From Saururus chinensis (taxonomy: Eukaryota > Streptophyta > Magnoliopsida > Piperales > Saururaceae): a stretch of DNA of 64,000 nucleotides. Both the position numbers and the translations under genes were made by a program. The first letter of the stretch is position 1. Each line of letters opens with the position of its first letter. The notes below the pieces were generated by a model. That model did not search any database and was not told the DNA's origin. It saw nothing but the letters and a program-made list of their open reading frames with translations. The stretch lies in assembly GCA_035235625.1 (NCBI GenBank), contig CP141148.1, positions 38,255,057 to 38,319,056 on the forward strand, read 5' to 3'. This document shows, piece after piece, positions 1-11,816 of this stretch.

Positions 1-1
1 A

Positions 2-235
2 AAAACTACTGTTGCTAATTCCAAATCATGAATAGGGTAGTTACCTTCATGTTTCTTTAATTGTCGTGAAGCGTATGTTATGACTCTTCCATTTTGCATT
101 AATATACATCCTAAGCTTCTTTTAGAAGCATCACTATACATGACAAATCCTCCACTAGCAGTCGGCAATGCCTAAATACGTGCAGTTGTTAATTTTTCTT
201 TTAATTCTTGATACATTTTCAAAAATTATTTTTAG
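2..235 (-). pseudogene. Ty3/gypsy reverse transcriptase-RNase H fragment
   Basis: Reading the minus strand gives a stretch typical of the end of the reverse transcriptase and the start of the RNase H domain of plant Ty3/gypsy polyproteins. It contains the sub-motif [20 protein letters not shown], followed by [10 protein letters not shown] and YPIHDLELA. Asp in YSDAS is the first RNase H catalytic acidic residue in this family. One in-frame stop lies upstream of the motif (after TTARI), so this is a dead copy. The element continues beyond the left window edge. It is cut off at about 235, where an LTR in the opposite orientation begins, so the two belong to different insertions. Confidence 0.85.
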
Positions 236-238
236 CCA

Positions 239-1414
239 TGTGGTGCGCGCTGAACATGCATGACGAATGTGCGTTTGTCATGCGTGCACTGCCTTCCAAC
301 GGCTATAAAAACTCCCCCCTGCCCCCCGTTGTTTTTTTTATATAGTTTCCTTCTTACCCCTCTCACTGTTTTCACTACTCTTGACTCATTTTAAGTCCAA
401 TTTACGTGATCCAAAACCCATTTCCTACTAAATCGAGGGTACTCTGTACATCGGAAAAGGTGACCTCCCTAAAGTCAAGAAAACCCTACCCCTCTCCTAA
501 TCCTCCCCTTTCTTCTTTTTACTGTTTCTGAACCATTTTAAACCCTTTTTAGTCTGTTCAAAAGCCGTACCCCACAAAATCGAAGACATTCTATGCGTTG
601 GGAAGGTTATTCTGCCAAGTTGACCACTTGAAGACTAATTTCTTAACGAGGGTTCTCTTTATATTCTACGAAGGAGTTCTCTTATACTCTGCACGTGTTA
701 GAAGTAGGTAGTTTTAAATTCTAATTGTATGCCGATATTTTAACGCACCGAAGTCTTGTTAAAGGTCTTCTGTTTATATTTTAGATAGAAACTCTATTTT
801 TAAAAATATCACCTCTTTTCAAAAGATTTCTCTGAATTTTGGGTAATTGTACCTTTTGGATAGTTCCTGGTTTTTTGAAACTAGGGATTATTATGATGAT
901 TATGGATATTACCACATTTAGCTCTGGTGCGCACAGGAATTGGGATATCATGGGAGATTCCTTTTCCTTCCATCTCCCGTTGCCCTATGAGTGCGGGTGT
1001 AAGTTGTCTGGTATCGTGACATTTTGTGACCGTGTTTTTGGATTTTTATTATTTTTTGAATTATTTTTAAGGGAAAGATGACACGATTTTTACGTCTATG
1101 AAACATATTTTTAGAACTTAACCTACTGAGTATAAATTTACTCACCCACCCTCAGATTCTGCACGTGTGTCGCTCGAATATGAAGGAGCCGATGAAGAGC
1201 TTTCTTAAATTTTAGTTTTTGTACTTTTTTTGTAATTTTTGTAATGTTTGTAATGACTTATGTATAAAGGCACATTATGCCCAATTTTGGAAATCCATGT
1301 ATAAGACAAAATTATGTTGTAATTACTCTTTTGGTACACGATGATCCTTGGCATGAGAAAATTAAATTTCGTTACTTTTCATAAATTATTTTCTTTTATT
1401 TAAGAGGTGTTATA
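239..1414 (+). repeat. Ty3/gypsy 5' LTR (probably 5'-truncated)
   Basis: The right boundary is fixed by the primer-binding site that follows directly. A TATA box (CTATAAAAAC) lies at about 302-311, which marks the start of transcription of the R/U5 part. Downstream of it is a degenerate direct duplication of about 160 bp (about 367-520 and 525-640), whose two halves share runs such as 'catttta' and 'aaaatcga'. The left end begins TGTGGTGC, abutting the minus-strand RNase H fragment. Related LTRs in this window are about 2 kb, so this one may be truncated at its 5' side. No long open frame is credible here. Confidence 0.6.
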
Positions 1415-1415
1415 G

Positions 1416-1430
1416 TTGGTATCAGAGCAA
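1416..1430 (+). other. Primer-binding site (initiator Met tRNA type)
   Basis: The bases TTGGTATCAGAGCAA match the 3' end of plant initiator methionine tRNA, the usual primer of plant Ty3/gypsy and Ty1/copia elements. Its position straight after the LTR end and before a plus-strand gag gives the orientation of the element. Confidence 0.85.
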
Positions 1431-2235
1431 AGGTTCTAATATCTACCGAAAAGTAATTAAATCAATCAATACAAATATTAGTATTTTTATCATATGTTTT
1501 CATTTTGAAATTTACTTAAATGATTTTTTTATGTGAAATGAAAGTAGATGTCACTGCTCAAACATAAGAAGTATCTATCAAGCAATCTATACTATTCTAC
1601 TGCTTGTAAATTGCTGCTTCCAAATAAAGGAAGTTGTAGCAAAAGTTTGGGCTATAGGGGTGAAATGCCCATTGAAATTTTTGACTCAAAGGATTCTAAG
1701 GTCTCTTACGTCCCTGGTTCACCTGTAAATAGTGACATAGACAAAATAATAGTTATCCCAGACTCGCCTACTCCAGGAGAAGAGTCTGAAGAAGACCCAT
1801 CCTTGGAAGAGGAAGAAGGTGAAAATTTTGACAAGGATGACCATGAGTATAAAAGGGACTTCGACCTAAATGAACTGCCTTCACCTAAGGTCGAATGGGT
1901 GGAAGAGTAAGACGTCCTGCATCGCCTCAAAGAGAAGAAAACTGGAAGGCATGGAATGCTCGAGTGGTGCACCTTTTGTGGGTATATGACCCACTTTTTC
2001 TTTGAGTGTCCGAAAGCAAAAACTTTTCTTCTCTAAGAAATTCTTAACTACTTAGTGAAAGAAAGTTTGTAAAAATCTCGAGTAAATAGTTTTGAAATGT
2101 ATAATAGTTTTGACTGTACTTTGAGTGGTTTTATTTTGTTAACTTAGCTTTTGGGTGATGTAAATAAATTGGAAAGTTGTTATAAAGTAAGCTTGTTTTT
2201 ATCTAAAGATCTTGATGTTGTCAATCCCTATTTAG

Positions 2236-3726
2236 ATGACGCACGTTAGTGGTAATGATGCACAACCGACAAGTAGCTCAACTCCATCAGATGTTACTAC
2301 ACCGGTTGCTTTGACAACAGGGGATCCTATGATAAATTTTTTGCACTTATTAATGCAAAGAATGACTCAACACCTTTAGGCTGAAGGATTCCAATCGAAT
2401 CATTCTAATCATTCTACTAGTTCAAGAGAAAATATCCATGGCGAAAAGGATAATCTGTTGGAGTGTTTTAAGAAGCTTGTACCAACTTTTACGGGGGAAG
2501 ATGGCCCTGAGGCCACTGAAAAGTGGACCTTTGAGGTCGAGTGGATTTTTAAGGCAATAAAGATTCCTGAAGATCATAAGGTGTTACTAGCCACTTTCTC
2601 AATGACGAGCGAAGCTGCTTTTTGGTGGCCTATAGGAAAAAGAAATTTCTTCCCAGATGATGACCATATTAAATGGGAAGAATTTAAAGAATTATTATAT
2701 GATAAATATTTTCCTCTGCATGTTCGAGAAAGAAAAAAAAAAGAGTTTTTAGACCTACAACAGGGAAATTTAATAGTGGCATAGTACGAAAATAAATTCG
2801 TACAACTACAATGTTTTGCCCCAGACTTTTGTATGATTGAATTAAAGAAGGCACGAAAATTCATCAGGGGCTTAAATAATGGATTACGAAGCAGAATCAT
2901 TTTTCAGCAACCTACTACTTTTGCCAAAGCAATAGAACTAGCCTCAATCCTAGAGCAGGACTACCAGGAGTTTGTGGTCAGACGTAAAAATCGAGGACAA
3001 AATAGTAGTTTCCGACTTGATGAAAGGAAAATGAAGCTTACGTTTAACAATCAAAATAATCGTAAGTTTCAAAAGCCCTCAGAACCACATTCACAGTTAA
3101 GGGGAGAAAAGAAGTTAGAAAAATGTCCTCAGTATAATAGATTTCACTCATCCGGATCGTGCTATCTTACATAAGGAAAGTGTTTTTCTTGTGGCAAACG
3201 TGGCCATCGGATTAGAGACTGTCCAAAGAGAAAAATTCAAGAAGAATCAAAACTAGACCATAAGCCAAAAGCTCAGGGGTGGGTCTTCGCAATTATCGTT
3301 GAGGAGGCTCATGCGTCGACCACAATCATTCAAGGTACACTTTTGGTCTTGGATAAAATAGCAAAAATATTAATAGATCCAGGGTCGACACATTTTTTCA
3401 TATCATTTGATTTTGCTTTAAGCATTGGCTATCCTATCTTAAATTTAGGATATGCCTTAGAAGTGTCTACCCCAATGAAAAAATAGTTTTTAGCTCATGA
3501 ATTTCTTCAAAGGGTACCTATCTCTTTAGAGAAATGTTAGCGGGAAGCCAACCTCATTCTCCCAAATATGACCGACTTTGATGTCATATTAGGTATGGAT
3601 TGGTTAGTCGATAACGGGGCGTTAGTAGATTGTAAATAAAAGAATGTGATCTTTAAACAAAGAGAGAGGAGTTTTATTTTTCATGGACTTAAAGATCGTG
3701 TTAGAAAATTAGGGTCATTACACTAA
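2236..3726 (+). pseudogene. Ty3/gypsy gag-protease pseudogene
   Basis: One reading frame runs from ATG 2236 to about 3726 without a frameshift, but in-frame stops occur at 2377, 2782, 3172, 3484, 3538 and 3637. The capsid part (about 2458-3000) has the typical retrotransposon gag series ending in WEEFKELLYDKYFP. A CCHC zinc knuckle lies at 3182-3235 (CFSCGKRGHRIRDCPK). The aspartic protease follows at about 3290-3650, with an altered active site reading LIDPGSTHFF instead of the usual DSGATHSF, and the downstream ILGMDWL motif. Reverse transcriptase, RNase H and integrase are absent, so the element is truncated after the protease. Several stops replace Gln codons (for example VA*YE for VAQYE), pointing to C-to-T decay. 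Confidence 0.9.
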
Positions 3727-5500
3727 TAGTTAGTTTTGTTATAGTGTCCCCTCAGTACCCCGTTTCTCTTTCCCATAAAATCTTTAATATTTCCCAAAGG
3801 TACACTAAAATATATAACTTTTATCTTTACTTCATTTTACCCTCTTCTCCTTTATCTTCTCAGGTTCTAGAGCTGGAGTCGCCAATCAGCGACCTCCCCT
3901 ACCCTAGCTAGAATGGTCATTGCTAACAGTTCTTGCCGCATATGACCAGGGCCCAAAATATCGCGACCCGTGTTTTTGGCTGGATGTGTTCTATAGTTAA
4001 CTGTTTGCTTTGGTTGTGTGATGATTTGGTTTAATTATAAATTATCTTGAATTTATTTCAAATTTTAGTTGAAAAACATTATTGCCTAGCTTAAATCACC
4101 AAATGACCACATTATTTGTTACAAATTACATGTAAATCATTGAATTAAGGAAGTGAGCCCTACTCTAGGACCCATATCCATCCACGTCGTTGCACCAACC
4201 TTTTGGGCCGCTAACCTTCACTTGACATCTTAGATGGGCTTGAGCCTTGTCATATCCATTTTAGTTCATTTTTTAAGTGTGTTTATTTATTTATTTATTG
4301 GGCCCATTCCAAAACCCACTTAATTACTTACCCTAGTATAAATACTAAGATTGGCCACTCCTCCCATTTGGTGTGGGCTGAGATTTTTGAAGGCTTTGGA
4401 GAACTCAACCTCTTTTCAAGAAGGGAAGGCTTAATTGAAGATAAATCACTCAAATCTCTCCGTATTTTATTGTGTTTTTACCTTCAATCCCATGATATTC
4501 TCCTTTTGGGTGGGATTTCATGTTTTCTTTTCCTTAAGTTCATTATTTTATTAATGTTTTGAAGCCCTAGATCTATGATTTTTGCTTCTACTCTTGTGAT
4601 TCATGTTTTGAGCACAAGATAATGATAAATATATATCTTCTTTTAATAATTTTGAGTATCTATTTAGTAGAAAGATGAGATTTTTGCTTAGACTAATGTG
4701 ACCTAATTTGCTTGGTAGAGATTCCTTGAACTTGGGAGAAGAATATTGAAGGGACTACAATCTAATATCAGGTATGGAGTTTTTATTTTATGAGTTTTTA
4801 CTTATATTAACAATATGATTGTGGTTAAATTCGTGTTTTCGAAGTATATGGATGTGTGAACTTAAATCTTCTTAAATGAGTATTTTGATAGATTTTTGAC
4901 ATTAATATCAATGAGTTATGTTAAATCTATCATGTCTAAGATTTAGATGATTATTTCTTGAAGTTTTATGAATTTTTATAGAGTTTTGGGATGGATTCAA
5001 ATCGATTTTACACAAGAAAAGAATTAATTTTAAGTTTATGTAGGGTGATTGATCAGCCTGTCGGGCCTATCGATTGCCCATGTTGGCTGATCGTTTGCCA
5101 CACGACATTTTTGAAACTTAGGCTGACTAATTAATTGCTCTGCGGGCCGATTGATTGGCTAGTTGATCAATTGCCTAGGAGGGCCGATTGATTAGGACAA
5201 AATGATTGTTTCTATTTCTTTGTGACCGATCAATCGCCCCTTGAGGCTAATTAATTAAATAAGTACAAAAAAACTCTATGTTTATTTTCAAGCCGAATTT
5301 TGATAATTTCTTTATATCCCTCACATTACAAATACTTTATTGTTTGGCATTCAACAAATAAGAGGCCCATATTTTAATTTTTTTGGCAATAAAGGAAAAT
5401 CTTTTCTTGACCAGAGTTCTGAGAACAACCCATGTAAAATTACAAACATAGTACATAAGAGAAGACAATTGTATTTAAATAGCGAATTACTATAAGTATG
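3727..5500. other. Intergenic, unassigned repeat-like DNA
   Basis: I see no gene. A TATA-like run (GTATAAATAC, about 4335) and the surrounding composition resemble the U3/R boundary of a decayed LTR, but I could not find paired ends or a primer-binding site. At about 5050-5250 a degenerate short motif, GGCCGATTGATTG and variants, recurs about five times, partly in inverted form. Confidence 0.4.
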
Positions 5501-5569
5501 TTTAGTTTGACCGGTTTCTATGACCGGAGACCCGTGACCAGGAGGACATGGTACATATCTCAGTGCCCC

Positions 5570-6065
5570 TTACCATGTCCGAAACCCCACGTGGGCTTGT
5601 CATAAAAAATTAATCAAAAAATAATTTTTAATTACCATCTATAAATATTACGTGGCATAGTTATAGAACTCTTAGTCATGGACCCAATCAGGTAGACGCA
5701 TCCAGCATTACACCCCACACGTCACATTCAATTGAAGTTTAAGTTGTGTGCCCCCACTAAAAGGACGCTTCAATGAAAATTTGGCTGCATGTGTAGGCCG
5801 TCCTCACTGATTCATCAATGTCCCTTTACATACCATGTTTATAGGAAACCCATGTAGGCTAGACATGAAAAACCAGTCATGGACATAATTTTTAATCACT
5901 AATTTACTATCTATGAAAACTACGTGGCATGGTCATGGAGCTCTGGTCCGGAACCCAGTCAGGGTAGACGCGTCCGGCAATACATCCCATACGTCACATT
6001 CAATTGAAGTTTAAGTTGCGTGCCCCCACTAAAAGACGCTTCTGCTGGAACTGGCTGCATGTGGT
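5570..6065. repeat. Tandem duplication, period about 273 bp
   Basis: Two diverged direct copies can be aligned, about 5570-5795 and 5840-6065. The shared block cattcaattgaagtttaag occurs at 5724 and again at 5997, giving a spacing of 273 bp. The shared phrases tacgtggcat and gtgcccccactaaaa flank it in both copies. Neither copy has a reading frame of note. Confidence 0.75.
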
Positions 6066-9000
6066 GTGGGTAGGGCCCCCTCCTGTTAACTTTTGGCGTT
6101 GCTTTCATTCGGTTTGTATCATATCATCCTCTGTTAGGGTTTTTTTCTTTTTTTTACAGTAATACTTTGGTAGGTTTTGTTCTCATGTCCGGAGGCAATT
6201 CCACACACACACAACATTAACACTTCTAGTTCAAGCATAGCTGTTTAGTTACCTATTTATACGAGGTTAAAAAGCTGGAGTATGAGGCTGATCAATTTAA
6301 GAGACTGAAATATGAGACAACATCAGTTTAGATGCACCGTTTTAATGAAGAAGGGCACAGTCGAGAAGGCGACCGCCATGAAGTTAGTTTGCATGGAGAC
6401 AAATAGAAAAACCGGAGTGGAAAACGATGAGACATGAGCTGCTGCCGTATTTCATCATGGTCCTCTCTGAAGAGAACATGATGTGATGTGATCCTACGTT
6501 GCATGTCTTGCCCACACCGGCCACAGACATTAATTGAATAAATCTCCCACAGGCCACAACTTTTCATCTCATGGCCCATTGATCATCAGACAAGACGAAG
6601 CGACTCTCCCCACCACCAAGCTCAGTCCATCCCCCTGTCGTCAATGAACAAAGCAATTGGAGGCGAATGAGTTGTGGGGCTACCCATGGCTTCATGGCTC
6701 TGAACAGGAAACCTCTAACCAAGCGGCCCTTTGGTGTCTGTGCAATCAGCATTACTTGGTGGTCTGCATTCTGTTGCAGGCTCGGCCCCATCTCAACTCT
6801 CAAGTGTAGCCCTCTCTTATTAATAGAGCATTCAAGTGTTTAGCAATTGGCAATTACCCTGGATCTTCCCGACTCTTAGATCGGATCATAGACGTGACCT
6901 GATTGAAAGTTCCTCGAAAAGTGAGGAACAATATAGTTGAAACCAATGAAGTACAAATATGTGGTTGGAGAATCCCTTTCAAAGTCCCCAAGCGGCAAGA
7001 AAGACAACACAGCTCGTTTGGTAAATGGGTAGGGGAGCCAAAGTTGTCTGGGAAATGGATCAAACAAAGGAATGGGACACAGAAGACAGCTTTTTATGAG
7101 CCCAAGATCTCCAGGTTAGGCAACTAACTACACAAATGTCATTTGGTCGGTGTAAAGTGACCACAAATTTGTTTATCACAATGCTAGGACTGTACTTCCT
7201 TGGAAGAGAAAAAAAGATGATCATAGAATGTAATTTACGGCTAGCGCTCTCCATCAACCATTGGCTGTATTTACTCCCAATGATAAAATAATCTCCTACC
7301 ATTATTTAACCAAGCATATCTGTCCCGATCTTTAAGGATGTTTAACAGTAATTTTTATCGCCATCACGGGGAAAACTGATCGTTAATCGCTCTAGCTAGT
7401 TTAAATGTTTAAACGTGATAATGGACATTGTACCGGCGTCTAGGCTGATCAGTTCATCTTTTCTAATTTGTGTAAGTCGCTAATTATACGAGTGGATAAG
7501 GCCACTTTAAGAACTAATTCATACAAATCTAATTGAGACAAAGTTGTTAGCATATTACATGAAATAGATATCCTACGTACTAAAAGTTTTTTTTGCTGCC
7601 CCAGCGTCTGCACTTCCGAACATTTTGGTCCTTACTAACTCGCAAAAGGACCCAAAATGCAGCCTCTCTCTCTGAATTAGCCAATGGGTCTGGAAAGAAA
7701 ATTGCTACAAAGTGAAGTGAGATGGGGACTACGATCAGCAAGGACCACACATAGATGAAACATGTTGTTCATGACAGTGATAGGAGGCTTATCGACGTTG
7801 GTAGGGTTTTGTCCTTGTTTGGCAAGAAATGTCCCCCTTTAGTTAAGCTGTCATGGCCTCATGGGGGACAACCCCAGACACGGAAAACCAAACACCAGCA
7901 TACGGGGAAGCATGCAGTCACCTTATGAGCAGCTTAGACAGAAAGTGACCCGTTCTTCTAAATCTTGAACGTCCCAGCCCCCTCAACTTGTGTGATCATT
8001 ATATCCTTTAATATACTTTTAAAGCGGACCGGAATATACTAAATTCATTTGCCCACAAAAGTCCTTGGATGAAGAACCATTTTGATATACACATATGTAA
8101 GAGTTCGCCTCCTAAAGGCGGGCAAGGATTGATTCATTCTATGCAGACTGCAGTCAGTAACCAATAATAAGCTCCCAAATGAAGAATTGAGAGTAGGAGA
8201 CTTGAGTAAGCATCGAATCCTGTACATTGTATTAGTATTGATTCTTCCATTAATGAGCAGTTTGCAGTTGTCATTTACCAAAGTAACTGGCTTCCTTTCG
8301 GCTGAAACGAAATGCACTGACAAAGTCCCAACTTGTGACTAATTAAATGGACTAGGAGCTTGTGCTTGTTATTGTTTAGTAATCTATTTATTAAAATCCC
8401 TGATCTTTCGGTCCTAAAAAAATATAGTAATTGATAAAGAAAAGAAGGAATGAAAGGATGTTTGCCATTGTTTATTGGCTTCACTGGAGTTCATTTGCGC
8501 CAGAACAGACCCTGAAAACAGGGCTGGAGCTCGGAAGTTTCTCCGGCTGCAATTTGAAAAAAATAAAAGGATGGTTACAATAGTTTTAAGTATTCAAATT
8601 GGCAATGGCATGAATATAGAGCATTTGTTTAACTCCTCACTAGTGCACGTTTTTTGTCCTTCAAATTAGTTAATGTATTTCATATATGACCAAATTAACG
8701 GAGGTTTATTAAACGATTCCTAATTCTTCAATTAACTTTAGTTTCTAAATTAATTGACATGGCCGTTTACATTTATACTTAGAATCCCGTTATTAAGAGC
8801 GCGGCGGCTCATGTGTTTCAGCATGATCTCAGACATCTTCCCCAGTAGGATTTTGATCCGATAGCAGACCTTACTCAGGGGCAGGCAAACAGGTTACTTG
8901 CCTCCTTGTGCCGTCGGATCAATGAGGCAAAGCTCTGATATTAACTTTTTCCTTATACAGTTAACGTGTTCTCGAGGGGTTCATGCTTGACTGACTTTGC

Positions 9001-9143
9001 AAAAGGGGACCCACGAGGCAACCCCCTGGCTCTGCATCGGTGCGGCCCTGGCAGCATGTTAAATAGGCACGAAAACGTGAATACTTCCATGAATGCGTTT
9101 CACGGTTCCGGACTCCAAGGAGAGAGAAAGAGAGAGAGAGAGG
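6066..9143. other. Intergenic region upstream of the FEY-like gene
   Basis: No coding region is convincing here. Short open frames at about 6330-7300 overlap on both strands and show no recognisable domain. The last 180 bases before the start codon contain a TATA-like AAATAG run near 9060 and a GA-rich 5' leader (9119-9142), consistent with a promoter and 5' UTR. Confidence 0.5.
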
Positions 9144-11816
9144 ATGGAGACGAGGGCGTGGGTGAGAGGTGTTTGGGAGATGGTGAAGGATGCAGTGAGC
9201 CAGAAGCTGTTGACATGCCATCTTCCTCCTTCCCTCCTTCAGCCCAACCAACTGACTGGCCTCTCCATTGTCGTCACTGGCGCCACCAACGGAATTGGGC
9301 TTCACACTGCAAGGTGCATCTCCCAGTACTCTCTCTTAAATTGTTTGGCGCTTCACTGCTAATACCATCAACGCCCTGTATCTGCTCCCCCATATATAAC
9401 TAAGTTTGAGTTATCATGAGCAGCATGTTCAAAGTCCCGTGTATCAGTCTCGTCACTTGACTGGCCGATGAGTTGGGGGTGAGATGTGAAAGGAGCTCAA
9501 ATTCACCCATGTCTTTTCTGATGATCCTGCCTGTTAATTACCAAGAAAGAAAAAGGAAATTTTTGAAGCTAAACACACTATTATATATCCACTCTTCAAT
9601 ATGTGGACAGACGAACATATGGGACAGCAACTACCAGACCATATGTATTTCCTACTACCATAAATCGCGCCTAATTAAGATTCTTAATCTGGTATGCTTC
9701 TCCCAGCTAGTAGATAAAGTTGTTCAAACTTCAAAAGGAGCACAGAGCATTTATAATCTCTGAAGGAGACATACCCGTTCTACCGGATGGTACAACCAGA
9801 TAGCAGCTCTCAGATAGTGATTGCCTTTAATGATGAGAATAAAAAAAAAAAATTTGTATGTGATGAAATCATTCTCGCTGAAAGAAAGAACAATCTAGAT
9901 CATAGCATGTAAACGACCTTGATTTACTGAAAATTAATGTCAGCAGACTAATGATCTTCAGAGTTGAAACGTTGCTTGTTTGCAGAGAGCTGGCTATGGC
10001 TGGAGCCCACGTCATAATGGCATGCAGGAACACGAAAGCAGCGGCCGAAATCGCCAGGGAGTGGCAGGAGGAGGCGCACAATAGCAAGGCCCTCAACGTG
10101 GAGGTAACGTACGCCCTTTCTTTACCCCAGGGAGTGCTGCTCCTGATCATCGTTTGCGTCATTGGGTAGTCAAATGACAGAGGGAATTGTAACAGGTGAT
10201 GGCGCTGGACCTGCTCTCCCTCTCCTCCGTCCGGAGTTTTGCAGCCGAGTGGGAGCGACGCCAGAAGCCTTTGCACGTCCTCATCAACAATGCCGGCATC
10301 TTACTCATGGGTGGTCTGTTTGCTTGCACTCCCATTTCTTTTCCCATCTCACTGATGTCCATGCCAGCCTAAAATTTTGCCCACAAGCCAAGTAATTACT
10401 AACTGGCTCAGATAATTTAAAAGCAAAAAAATCTTAGTTTGTATCCAAGTTAAACAGATAATGCAGATTAGTTTAAGTGCTGCGGGAGAATGTAGAGATG
10501 CGAAACAAAAAATTAGTATAGTGCTGGCAATGGGATGGAAGCTGCTAGCTGCCAGGCGCTGGCTGATGTTCATCTTAATTTAAGCTGAAAAGTCTGTGAA
10601 TGAAATGGGTTTGACAGAGCCGCAGAGGTTTTCAAGTGACGGAATAGAGCAGCATCTGCAAGTAAATCACGTGGCGCCAGCACTGTTGACTCTGCTGCTT
10701 TTGCCCTCCTTGCTTCGAGCCCCCGTCTCCCGCATTATCAACGTTAACTCCGTGGTAGTTGTCTTTCAACTCCCCATCTCCATCGCCTCTTTTCACAGCA
10801 ACATATTTTAATCCAATCAGCTCATTCAGAGAGCTTCGTCTTTTTCATAGCATTCAGATGAGTTAATTCATGGTGCGTTTTTAATCCCCTCTTGTGTGAT
10901 GTATTAGGCGCATCATTGTGCTGTAGTGGAACCAAAAAACTGGAATGCTAGAGTGGAAGGGTCCAAATTCAGCACGTTGAAATGCTACGGTGCCAGCAAG
11001 CTAGCTCATGTAAGTTCATCCGAATGCTCATGATCGCCATCTCTCTTTCTTCTAGTGCTTCCCGTCCATCACCGACAAGTCTCTAATTCCAGCCTCTGAC
11101 TGACCACTTATATGATTTACTGGCCATGGAAGCAAGCTCATGTTTTCCTTCCCTTGATGCAGCTCATGTTTCTGAAGGCACTGGCTGGTAAGCTCTTTGA
11201 GGAAAGGAGAAGCTCCATCCATTGTATTGCTGTACATCCTGGGGTTGTCACCACTAACCTGGTAATTAGCTGACCTTTTTCAACAAGTACATAGTGTTCC
11301 TAGCATAGCACATAGAGGTCTAACATGGTAGATAGTTTCATAGCATGGAGACCTGGTAGCTATGTACCATGTTATGTCCTAGGTCCTAACATGGTCAGTC
11401 TGGTCATGGAGCCCCCATCAAATCAAGCTGACTACATATATCTTGGCCACAGATACCAGATTTTAGAGGAAGGAAGTCATTTTGGACCTTCGACCCAGAT
11501 CAAGGTATGGGACGACATACTCAAAAAGATATTTTTATTCTCTCATTATTGAGTGGAGTCGGTAAATTTCTTCTCTCATCTCCGTACTACAGGGGCAAGA
11601 AGTGTGATCTTTTGTGCCTCAAGTACCGACGTGGTCGACAACCTTGTGAAGGGTTTTGCCTACTATTCAAGTAATTGCAAACCGAGCAAAGTTTCACCCC
11701 AGGCAACTGACATGGACTCCTGCCTGGAAGTCTTGCAGAAGACAATAGGAGTTCTAAATCTTACCGTCAATTATGTTGATCAGCTAATGAATGAGTCAAC
11801 GAAGGAGGTTGATTGA
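9144..11816 (+). CDS. FEY-like short-chain dehydrogenase/reductase
   Basis: This encodes an NAD(P)-dependent oxidoreductase of the classical/extended SDR superfamily, close to Arabidopsis FOREVER YOUNG (FEY). The substrate is not inferable. Exons with matching phases are 9144-9313, 9986-10103, 10196-10310, 10618-10754, 10908-11009, 11163-11261, 11453-11504 and 11593-11816. All introns are GT-AG and the protein is about 338 aa. Cofactor-binding TGATNGIG is at residues 45-52, NNAG at 127-130, catalytic Ser179 in the strand IINVNSV, and Tyr207-x-x-x-Lys211 in YGASK. PGVVTTNL follows. The start at 9144 sits just after a GA-rich leader; an upstream in-frame ATG at 9093 would add an unlikely RERERER tail. 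The last two exons are the least conserved, but their phases fit and join to DPDQGARSVIF, resembling SPQEGCRS of FEY. The gene appears intact. The FEY assignment is from remembered family similarity. Confidence 0.85.
11285..11415. repeat. Short inverted-repeat element inside FEY-like intron 6
   Basis: This segment is rich in AACATGGTA and its complement TACCATGTTA (for example taacatggtagatag and gctatgtaccatgtta), so a transcript could fold back on itself. A related arrangement occurs at 14905-15018, and a weaker one near 46565-46660. I read these as copies of one small MITE-like family, but I cannot define the ends or a target duplication. Confidence 0.4.

Noticed and set aside
9869..10276. 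A 135-aa antisense frame over exons 2-3 of the FEY-like gene.
   Set aside because: The plus-strand exons have matching phases and conserved SDR motifs; the antisense frame has none.
11505..11561. A reading VWDDILKKIFLFSHY followed by a stop in the FEY-like gene, which first suggested a pseudogene.
   Set aside because: Splicing 11453-11504 to 11593 through a canonical 88-nt intron keeps the frame open and gives the family-like DPDQGARS join, so no premature stop is needed.
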